A stretch of 64,000 bases of DNA from Adiantum capillus-veneris (taxonomy: Eukaryota > Streptophyta > Polypodiopsida > Polypodiales > Pteridaceae): contig CM043967.1 of assembly GCA_014529385.2 (NCBI GenBank), forward strand, positions 11,670,001 to 11,734,000, written 5' to 3'. The translations under genes and the position numbers were made by a program. Every line of letters starts with the position of its first letter. Position 1 is the stretch's first letter. Shown piece by piece: positions 34,469 through 43,374 of this stretch. The notes below the pieces were generated by a model. The model was not told where the DNA came from, did no database searches, and worked only from the letters and a program-made list of their open reading frames with translations.

Positions 34469-35308
34469 ATGGCACGCACAAAGCAAACAGCAAGAAAAGA
34501 TCAACCTTTTTTTGCTCACCCTCACTCAACCGTCTAAGGTGCTCAAAAACCACCTTGGATACACGAACAAGAGCTCTTAGAAGAGATGGAGAGAGAATGG
34601 TCAGGTGAAGAGCAACAAGATGGACAACCTTCACGCAAGAAGAAACGGGTAGTGACATCAGACACAGTAACCGAAACGGACAACGAAGCACAAAGCCCAC
34701 CATGGAGCGGACAGGAGATCCCAAGCAATCATCGAGTTCCGGCTAGGAAGACATTGCCACGTGGCTTCGGCGCTCTGCCGTCAGATCAGCCTAGAGGTGA
34801 TCATGGGTTACTAAATGAAGAGGATTTTAAGGATGTAGCAGACGAGCCAGTTGGAGCGCAGGGTGGAGTTGAAGAGCCAGTCGGAGCACATGGTGGCCTT
34901 GAAGATGCGCAAGCTCCTCCTCACAAGCCCTCTCGTAAAAAGAAAACATTTTTTAAGGTTCGCCCTCGCAAGGCCCATGTCCCAGATCCTACCATCCCTC
35001 AACAACGGGCTCCTGCTGTGAAGCGACGCATTCCAAAGGCGTTGCAAGAGATTCGTCACTATCAAAAAACTTCAGACCTTCTCATCCGCAAGGCACCATT
35101 CGCACGTTTGGTGAAAGAGATCATGCAAAGTTATCGAATGGCATTTCGAGTTCAAGGTATCACTGTAGAAGATCTGCAAGAAGCGGAAGAATATCATCTA
35201 ATTTCTATTTTTGAAGACACCAACTTGTGTGCTATTCATGCAAAACGGGTGACAATAATGCCCAAGGATTTAGCTCTTGCGCGTCGAATCAGAGGAGAAA
35301 GAGATTGA
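34469..35308 (+). pseudogene. ORF2 of element B: histone H3-like protein (one premature stop)
   Basis: The frame opens MARTKQTARKDQPFF: residues 1-10 equal the canonical H3 tail, so the positions of Arg2, Thr3, Lys4, Arg8 and Lys9 are kept and Ser10 is Asp. A TAA at codon 23 (34535-34537) interrupts the frame, which otherwise runs 279 codons. Residues about 40-180 are a charged linker with Lys/Arg patches ([16 protein letters not shown]) unlike any standard H3. Residues about 185-279 are an H3 fold: [20 protein letters not shown], loop 1 of canonical length, then [19 protein letters not shown] and ARRIRGERD. The last block is essentially identical to ordinary H3. Loop 1 lacks the insertion typical of CENH3. 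Translation from the Met at 34586 would bypass the stop and the tail. It lies about 220 bp downstream of ORF1 on the same strand. Confidence 0.92.
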
Positions 35309-35424
35309 ATTTGATTTTTATGCAATTTTGCCAATGTAAAGATATCGTTTTGAAATATAACGAGTCGTGGCTTTTTCAAATATAACGAGTCATGTACATT
35401 TGTGTTTGAAGTGATATAAGAACT

Positions 35425-35428
<4 letters not shown>

Positions 35429-35485
<57 letters not shown>
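35429..35485. repeat. (AG)n microsatellite 3' of the H3-like gene
   Basis: An uninterrupted AG run about 120 bp after the H3-like stop codon. Confidence 0.97.
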
Positions 35486-35487
<2 letters not shown>

Positions 35488-35544
35488 TGGATAGAAGAGA
35501 TGTCAACCAAGTGTGGTTGATTGAATAACCAAAAAAGGAATTGT

Positions 35545-35713
35545 ATTCTTATAATATTAGTCTAAAAAAGGTTTAAAAAGGCTGTCTAGAGGCTTGCCGC
35601 AGAGGCGCGCAAGAAGGAAAAAGTAGAAGTTACTTTCGCTTTCTCGCGCGTCTCTGTGCGGCAGGCCTCTAGACAGCCTTTTCAAACCTTTTTTAGGCTA
35701 AAATTATAAGAAT
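35545..35713. repeat. palindrome between the convergent ORF2 and ORF3 of element B
   Basis: The arms match over about 70 bp: AAAAGGCTGTCTAGAGGCTT on the left against AGGCCTCTAGACAGCCTTTT on the right, continuing outward through CTAAAAAAGGTTT/AAACCTTTTTTAG and ATTCTTATAAT/ATTATAAGAAT. The loop is about 27 bp. It may be a separate hairpin MITE or a bidirectional terminator-like structure. Element A has unrelated hairpins at the same place. Confidence 0.9.
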
Positions 35714-35951
35714 TTTATGATATTATGCTTTTTTTGATGTTATTTATATAAAAAAAACTCTATATTTTGATTCAGAGAATTGCACAATCGTATCACAAGA
35801 TAGAACCAATCACGTACTATCTATCGTACCATAAACTCAATACAGAAGTTGGAAAGTACCAGTTAAAATCAATTCCCATTCGAATTTTGAAATAACAAAG
35901 TACAAAGATGTGATATATCTTACATATTTGTTAATTACAAGATTTATGCAG

Positions 35952-37613
35952 CTATTGAGTGCTTGAGCCATCTAAGATATGGCGAGCAATGTTTTCCCTG
36001 CGCTCTTGGACGCAGGGAATCTGTTTGTGCAGCACATCCCAAGAAATTTGTTCCACATTGCTTAGACCTACAGCTAGGCTTAAGGCCACGTTACAAAGCA
36101 CACGACCACGAATGTGAGCACTGGCCAAAGATTTATTTACAAGATATATAACTTGGGAGGCTTGAGATATGGTTGACAGGCATAGGATGCGGCTCATTGC
36201 TTTCATCATTGACACCCAAAATTGACCACAAGGAGTGTACTCCTTGTGGATTATCGCAAAGCCATCCTGGGGGAGCTTGCCAAGGTAATGCGCAAGAGAC
36301 GACTGCCATCCAAAAGCTTGGCGCCTACCATCTCCTCCCCGACCTGCATGCTCATCCAGCTCCACAACATTCTACAAAGAAATCAATAGGTAAATAAGAT
36401 TTCAGAATGCAACAATGAAAATTAACGTAATCACAAAACAAAAATTAATTAATACCTCTTGTTTTTCGTCGTCCTCATCCTTTATGCCTTTGCTGTCAAG
36501 AGAAATAGATGAATTGGGAGCCATAGCGACACTCTCAAGTTCATCTATATGAATAGGCATAGGAGTGCGTTGGGCTTCAAGCGATGCGCGTGTAGCTACA
36601 AACTCATCCTCCGACACAGATGAGTGCGGTGCATCTGTCACCGCCACCATTACCAACTCCACTGTATCTACTACACTCTCTCCAAGGGGAAGGAGGCTTC
36701 GATCCAAAGGATCGAAAGAGGGGTCAATGGCAGAGGACTCTACAGTGGCACAAAGGATGGACAGACACTCATCCATGCGGATGTCAAAAGTCTTTTCAAG
36801 ATCATGTAAAAACAAATATTCCTCCCCATTTATCACAATTGGGGAGAGGTGTTCAAAAAAAACCTCCGGAGTTAATGTCTCCTCCGACGCATCTGCAGCG
36901 GGCTTAAAGGATGCTTCTGCACCCTCATCACCCATGGATTTGGCGGCATCCATGACACCTCCTGGGTAGGTTAGGGCAAGAATATTGCCCTCTTTGCTTG
37001 CATCCCAGGGCGCTATAATGGGCTCCTTTGTGTCCTTGACGACACCCCCAAGGCGCAAATGAGGTAAACTCACCTCAGATCTTTCAGGCTCCTCCGTAAG
37101 AAGAAACACAAAAGTCGCCAAGCGACTTAGGAACTGGGTGCCAACCTTCTTCTTTTTCAAACGTGAATCTTCAATGTACTGACCTGCCTCACCCGCAATT
37201 ACACAAAATCACTGAAGTCGCTGGGTGAAAGGCCGATCGCCTTTGTGTATGTAGCGAAGCAAATCGCATGGAATCCACAATTCCCCTTGTCCGACAATTG
37301 GTACAGCATACTTGTCGATGTAAAATTCAAAAAATTCCAAGATAGGCTGAAAAGATTGGTTGTTTAGCTGAAAAGATTGGCTGTTTAGGTGAATAGTTGC
37401 GTTCACATCAGGGAATTGGGTGAAGAAATTGTGAAGATCATCACGATCTTGCCACTCGGTTGTTTGTAAAAACACTTGGAAGCGTTGTAACGCCGTGTCT
37501 TCGAGAGGGGTGGAGGAGGATTCCATAATGCTAGCTCTTAAGGTAGGTATGCAAAGAGTGTGAAAATGGTAGGGTTTAGGAGGCTTTATATAGCACGCGT
37601 CCCTCCCCCCCAC
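35952..37613 (-). CDS. ORF3 of element B: conserved protein of unknown function
   Basis: Minus-strand exons are 37613-about 37209 (MESSSTPLEDTALQRFQVFL ... LWIPCDLLRYIHKGDRPF), about 37170-36456 (FLSRLATFVFLLTEEPERSE ... HDLEKTFDIRMDECLS, ending DDEKQE at a GTATTAAT donor), and from about 36373 to 35952 (VVELDEHAGR ... ERRENIARHILDGSSTQ). The second intron ends TTCTTTGTAG. The first junction is unclear, because a TGA follows RLQ directly. Every exon has a counterpart in element A, so the gene is real. It is acidic in the middle and helical at the end. I recognise no domain and assign no function. It converges with the H3-like ORF2. Confidence 0.72.
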
Positions 37614-37872
37614 CCCCCCCCAAAAAAAATAATAATAATAATAATAACAATAATTAAAATATTAAAAAATTTTCATAAAGTAACACAAATAACAAGAAGT
37701 TATAAAAAACTTACAAACTAAATTACAATCATTTAACTCTAAAAACACATCACTAAGACTTTAAGATAATGTGCATTACCAAAATTTGATACAACCATCT
37801 GCTTGAACTTACAATTGTGATATTATAAGAAATTTAAGTACAAAACATAACTACTCTAATGATAAAATCAAA

Positions 37873-39214
37873 TTCTCTTCCGTCGTCCACGCTTTTTCAA
37901 TTTGAATCGTGCTCTCCATGCGGCTACCAATCTAGCAAAAAAAAAAGAAGAAATAGCATACCTAACTTAGAGCAGGGAATAATCGAAAGAACATAAATAT
38001 AACATAATTAAGAGAGAAAAATCATTCACCTTATGTCGTCCGATGCAAAATTTTGTATCTTCTCCATGCTCTAAACCCATTATCACTAAGTGCTCCCGCA
38101 CATTGGCCAATGTCCAATGCTTGTTCACTTGGACGGTTTCAACGGCAGCACTCGACAATTTGATTGCAATATCAAATACCTCAATTGTAGCATCGGTGGA
38201 TTGCAATGGAATCCATTCACCAAGCTTGCACATCCATCTTTCATAGAAGTACCGCACGTAAAGGGTGGAGCGCACCTTGATGAAACGGATAGCAATGCCG
38301 AAACTTCCAACCTGACACCGAAAGCGATCTCCGTTGTGAAGTCCTTCAAGATACCCCCACTTCTCGCCAAGGATGGCTTCCAATGTATCGTATTGTAGAT
38401 CTTTGCAAACATACATAGTATTTGTATGATGGAAAGGCAAAGATCCAAAGATGCTAGCGAAGACATGAGCAGGACAACACCATCCAAGCCCAACGGAACG
38501 CGAGGCTTTTCCAAATTTTAATGATGCTCTCACATCAGCTACAATCTTGACTTTCAAAGACATTACAGTGAATGCATCTGGATTTGGCCACTCCATGCTA
38601 CGCAAGGTTGTAGCCTCCAAAGGTTAGAGCTCTCCGTAGCCTTCCTCATCTGTAGGTACAATGTACTTGTGGGTGTAGAAGAACACCCTTTGTCGTGCAA
38701 TGTTTGATGAAGTTGTGTTGGAGAAGATCATATCCCCAAGACTTGCATGCATGGCCGTAAATGTGCCTGAAAGGCACGAGAGTGGTTGCTCCTCCACAAG
38801 GCTAGAAGGGAAAACATCTACATAGAAACAAAACAGTCCGTGAGATGTAAAAAGTCCATTTTTTTGTTACCACCAAAACCATTGAAGTACAAGGGACATA
38901 AAATTACAAGGAAAATCCCTTGGGTTGGTGATCCCTCGTAGACGCATGTGTCCAAACATGAAAACATGTTGAACGATTGCCACCGTACCCTTGTCTCTTA
39001 CTTGCTTGAAGCCTATTAGTCTTCCCTTCCAATGGAGATCAACGTTTGTTCTTTCACGAACACGATGGGGACCGATTGCGGAAGGTTGCATGTAGACCCA
39101 CGCACCTTCTTGAAAAACCTGAGGTTCCCATTGCTGCTCCTCATTCTTCGAGTTGTGGAGAACCATACTTTGAATGATGGGTTTGGGGCGTCTATTTTGA
39201 CCATTGTTTGCCAT
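37873..39214 (-). pseudogene. ORF4 of element B: BAH-like protein with one premature stop
   Basis: Exon 1 starts MANNGQNRRPKP and has EGAWVYMQPSAIGPHRV, LHWKGRLIGFKQ and KGTVAIVQHVFMFGHM, ending near 38920 at T|GTAATT. Exon 2 starts after CTATGTAG (FPSSLVEEQPLSCLSGTFTA, YTHKYIVP), has a TAA near 38625, then SMEWPNPDAFTVMSLKVKI through RWMCKLGEWIPLQSTDATIE to KFCIGRHK at a GTGAAT donor near 38032. A short last exon starts at 37931 after TTTGCTAG; its frame is not certain. The first 130 residues follow the order of a BAH domain: GxWVYM strand, I/L-G-F strand, VxVxHVF strand, then an 'LVE..PL..LSG.F' return strand. BAH domains bind nucleosomes and modified H3 tails. This is a by-eye fold suggestion, to be tested by profile search. 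Confidence 0.6.
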
Positions 39215-39230
39215 GGATGCTTAAGTGGGA

Positions 39231-39490
39231 GCTTGAAATTGCAATGGAGAGCTTGGGGAAGGAGGAGGGAGACAAAGTTTAGAGAGAGAGTGGGAGCTTA
39301 CAGTTGCAATGGAGAGCTTGAGGAAGGAGGAGGGAGACAGAGTTTAGAGAGAGAGTGGGAGCTTAAAGTTGCAATGGAGAGCTTGAGGAAGGAGGAGGGA
39401 GACAGTTTAGAGAGAGAGTGGGAGCTTAAAGTTGCAATGGAGATCTTGAAGAAGGAGGAAGGTGTAAGAGTTTAGAGAGAGAGTGAGAGC
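39231..39490. repeat. 65-bp tandem repeat, four copies, upstream of ORF4 in element B
   Basis: The unit contains GTGGGAGCTT, GCAATGGAGAGCTTG(A/G)GGA, GGAGGAGGGAGACA and GTTTAGAGAGAGA, and repeats four times with few changes. It lies directly 5' of the ORF4 start on the minus strand, so it occupies the ORF4 promoter/leader. Confidence 0.85.
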
Positions 39491-39799
39491 TTTGTGTTAT
39501 GGAAAGGGGCTATGGAGGAAGGGAGTCTTGGAAAAAAGGTTCTAGAGTGAGAAAATGACTTTTTGATCATAGGGTAGGTTTGGGGGGAGTTTTGGATGGA
39601 ATATTTTGATTTTTTTTTTTGAAAATTTTGAAATTTTAGGGTTTTTTTGAAAACGTATTTGTGGACCCACCACTCCCCCCCTCCCTTTCCTCCCCTCCCT
39701 CTTTTACCCATCCACCTCCCTCTAGGATACAAAGCAATAAATGAGTGGACAACCCTATTATTCTCTCTACTTTCTTAGGTTCTAGACTTATATACATTG

Positions 39800-39874
39800 C
39801 TCTCTTCCTATTGGTTGGAGCCTAATTAACCTTAATCCTATATGGCCCAAGGAGAGTCCACATTTTTCCTAATG
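39800..39874 (-). repeat. right terminal inverted repeat of element B
   Basis: The reverse complement begins CATTAGGAAAAATGTGGACT and contains TAGGATTAAGGTTAATTAGG, matching the left end and element A. Confidence 0.82.
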
Positions 39875-40990
39875 TTATAGCTAGTGATCGCTATCAATAG
39901 CTAATAATCAAAACTTTCTTTAGTTAAAGCTATTTCATAGCTAGTGATTGTTGTTTGATAGCTATTGATAGTTGTTCATAGCTAGTTCTTCTTGTTTCAT
40001 AGCTATTGATAGCTATTTGATAGATATCTCATAGCTAGTGTTTACTGCTATTTCATAGCCAAAGCTATTCCATAGCTAGTGATTGCTACATCATAGCTAC
40101 TAGAACAGCTCTTTGATAACTATAATAGCTAATGATAGCTATTTCATAGCTAGTGTTTACTATTTGATAGCTATTTTATAGATAGTAATTGCTATGAGAT
40201 AGCTATTGATGTTCATAACTACTATTTGATAGCTATTAATAGCTCTTTGGTAGCTCTTTGGTAACTGCTATTTGATAGCTTTTCCCAGCTAGTGGTTGTT
40301 TCATAGCTATTGACTACTATTGGATAGCTATTGATAGCTAGCTATTAGTAGCTATTCATAGATAATGCTTGTTTTATAGCTATTGATAGCTTTTTGATAG
40401 ATATCTCATAGCTAGTGTTTTCTATTTCATAGCCAAGGCTACTTTATCGCTAGTGATTGCTACTCGATAGCTAATAATAGCTCTTTGATAACTATAATAG
40501 CTTTTCATAGCTAGTTATTTCTATTTCATAGCTAGTGTTTAGTGATTTCTATGTGGATTCTATTGGTTGCTCTTTGATAGCTATTGACAGATCTTTAATA
40601 GTTTTTTATAGCTGGTGATAGCTACCTCTCAACTATTGATAGCGGTTCTTAGATATTTCATAGCTAGTTATAGCTATTGATTTTGATAACTGCCATTTGA
40701 TAGCTATTGGTAGCTCTCTGATAGCTATTGATAGTGAATGATCAAGTGTTTGCTTTAGGTGAAAGGTAATTTATAGTTAGTGATTGAATACGAAAGCTAC
40801 TAGTAGCTATTTGATAGCTTTTGATAGCTATTTATAGCCAGCAATTTCTACTTTATGGGTATTTGATAGATAATGATATCTTTTTTCTATAGATATTTAT
40901 AGCTAGTGATCTTTATTTCATAGCTTTTGATAGCTATTAATAGCTACAGCTTACTATTGATAGCTATTGATAGCTAATGGGTAGCTTTGA
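39875..40990. repeat. AGCTATTTGATAGCT degenerate tandem repeat, part 2
   Basis: The same irregular TAGCTATTTGATAGCTATTG pattern as 29280-30687 resumes immediately outside the right end of element B and runs almost to the 3' splice site of the large intron at 41035. Confidence 0.88.
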
Positions 40991-43374
40991 CACATGATTT
41001 TCTTCGTCATTCAAGCTTTCTTGTTGTGGAATGTAGGTTGAGCTCTACCAATGTTTCAAGGATGCCAAACCGGATGTAGCAATCTAGCTTCATGCTTTTG
41101 AATCAGAGAAGCCCTACTTTGTGCAAAAGCTAAAGGATAGGCTGACATGTTGTTGTATTTACCATGTGAAAATTTCATATTTAAAGGAGGCTGTGAATCA
41201 TATGCGTAGTCAAGCATTTGGAATGCATGGTGGGTTGTGCAAATGCGCATGCGCTGTGTGTAATGATTCATCACTTGCAAGAACATGTGTTGCTACAAAT
41301 TACAGTGTGAAGAGAATTTCAAAGCTTATAGATTCTCTATTGTGTCCCAAGAAAGCTGGCTCTACCTACCATGGTCTAAAATGCCACCATGGGTCAATGT
41401 ACAAAATGTGGGGCAGAGAAATTTGTATGTTATCCACAGGAGCTGCTAAAGGATGCAAGAACCATCAAAGTCAAAGTATTTAAGGATGTGGAAATAGACA
41501 AATGTGAAGGTGGAAAGAAAGGAAGGAACTTATATGCGAGGAGGTGATCACTACTGATTTGCTACAGGTATTCAAAGAAGATCTCCAATTTTTCATCAAC
41601 ATGACTTCGTGTATCGACGGCGGGCTGAACAGTTCAAAGCGTGCATCACGCATTTTCCTGAAGATGTTTTTGTATCTGTGGTGGATTTTGCTGAGAATTA
41701 TTCATTCAAGGAGCAGAATGAGATCCAGTCGATGCATTGGTATTCCATTTAGGTCACCATTTTTGTACACATTACCTACTATCGTGTTGGACCTGAGATA
41801 AAAAAGACTTTGCACTTTTTCACTTCTGATGATAAAAATCACAACACTTTGTTTGTCCAACATTGATTTATGCTACATTGGCAATGGATAAAAGATAGAG
41901 GCTTGGATGTTAGCTAGCACTGGGTTTGGTGAGATGGGGCAGCATCGCAGTTCAAGGCAAAAAGGCATTTCTATTTTGTTGGTAGATATGCTTCTTTGAC
42001 ATGGAAAGTGATGGTGTGGAACTTCTTTGGAAGTGGCGACGGGAAAGGAGAACATGATGGGGCAGGAGCAATTGTGAAAAGGGCACTTACACACGAGCAG
42101 CTGAAGAGCAATGGAGCTACTCTCAAATGTGTAGCTGATGTTGTGCAATTTCTTTGCCAGCATTTGTTCGATGGGTCCATTGCTCACTACCCTTCCAAGC
42201 ATAGGCAAGTAGAGCGTGTGTTTTGGGAGATCAAGCTTGGAAAGTGTCCCGGGAGAACACATGGGATTGTGAAGCTATCCCTAATGCACGCTCAATACAT
42301 TCTGTTTGGGGCTACTCAAAACAAGATGGCTCCTCCATCGCACACAAGCAGCTATCTTGCTATTGCAGTGCGTGAATGCACAACCAGTGGAAGAATTGCA
42401 GCAACAAAACACACGTGTCTAGCTGGAGTTTCCACAAAATTTCTCAAAGTGATGGTGGAAATAGTGATGACGAATCTGAGGAGTCTATCTATGGAGGGCA
42501 CTATGAAGCATTGAGTGATGCGATTCAGGTAGGTGACAACTTTGTTGTCAATGCCGAGAGGGGAACGAAGAAGGTGTCGACTTTTACTTGATCAAGTGCA
42601 CAAGCACATTGGATAATCTCAAAGCACACGACATTGACAGTTGGGATAGTGTGTTTGTAGTAGGGTCGCACATTTTGAAAGGCCTCTATTATAAGCAGGT
42701 CGACGATTATTGTTACAAGATTTTGGGCAAAAACATAGTCTTCATGTACTCCCATCTTGTCAGGTGTATAATAATCCCACTTGACAGTAGTCTAGGGTGC
42801 TAGGGGATTGTATACGATCTCACCGGAGGTCTTTGAATCTGTATACAACAGCATGCCATGGGAGATGTAATTTTATTCGTTTGGTTTTTATATGAGCAAA
42901 CAAGTCTTGTCATTCTATTCATATGGTCTATATGCGTTGCTAGTCAGTTATGCAAGGTTAACAGGTACAATTTTTAACCATTCGCTGCCAAATCTACAAT
43001 TAATTTGTCCTATTTCTATCAATACAACTCTCATGGCACCAAAACATGGAAATTGAGCAAATCCTAAACATATAATTTTTATATACTCGAACTTAAGACC
43101 GGAACTTAATAAGCTTCGCACGAAAGTAAACAGTGCAATGTCGCATAAAGCCAGATTTTGTATAATGTACTCAACATAAGAGTGGAACTTAATAACCTTC
43201 TCAAGAAAAAAACAGTACATGGTCGCTTTGAGCGATGAATTATATTACAGATTTTTGCAATGAGCAAGAACCATCAAAAAGTATGGTGTTACAAATAGGA
43301 TGACCAGAGGTGATTCTCTAAATCTGCACAAAGCTACATCCATTACCTGTTACAAAAAGCAGGTTGTCCAAACA

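Larger units (their letters stand above)
30688..39874. mobile_element. element B: CATTAGG-family DNA transposon with four genes
   Basis: The left end CATTAGGAAAAAATTGGACC and the right end in reverse complement CATTAGGAAAAATGTGGACT form a terminal inverted repeat, with a shared subterminal ATTAA(A/G)G(C/T)TAATT motif. Inside are ORF1 (31395-34248, +), ORF2 H3-like (34469-35308, +), a palindromic spacer, ORF3 (37613-35952, -) and ORF4 (39214-37870, -). It interrupts the AGCT-rich tandem array within the intron of the DDE gene. No target-site duplication could be fixed. Only a few premature stops are present, so it is much better preserved than element A, and the two copies define the gene models. 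Confidence 0.9.
28444..42830 (+). pseudogene. DDE transposase gene of a second family, with an 11.8-kb intron
   Basis: Exon 1 (to 29217) is helical and basic, with two or three stops near 28813-28854, and ends RIGRKEYIEHPIHFLEVSQ at CACAG|GTATGG. The intron is 29218-41035. The next exon resumes VELYQCFKDAKPD and contains the LTCCCIYHV and KCACAVCND Cys motifs. The core follows across frameshifts. The first acidic residue is in VVDFAENYSF (Asp codon 41684). QSMHWYSIQVTIFVHI and the DDK.H motif come next. The second is in DGAASQFK (41933, preceded by a TGA at 41930). The third is in GKGEHDGAGA (42050). The C-terminal part (GDNFVVNAERG..., VVGSHILKGLYYKQ..., FMYSHLVR) ends near 42830. I recall this domain order from transposon proteins of bryophytes and lycophytes. 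It is distinct from ORF1 of elements A and B. Confidence 0.75.

Noticed and set aside
34469-35308. Calling the H3-like ORF2 a centromeric CENH3
   Set aside because: Loop 1 between helices 1 and 2 has the same length as canonical H3 in both A and B, and the last block is canonical. CENH3 usually has a longer loop 1 and a diverged end.
30685-39877. TTA/TAA or TA target duplication for the CATTAGG family
   Set aside because: The bases are part of the conserved inverted terminus in every copy (CATTAGG...CCTAATG), so they cannot be distinguished from the element itself without empty sites.
29280-40990. CRISPR-like array from the regularly recurring AGCTAT motif
   Set aside because: Repeats are degenerate, spacing is irregular, there are no unique spacers of fixed length, and the context is a plant transposase intron.
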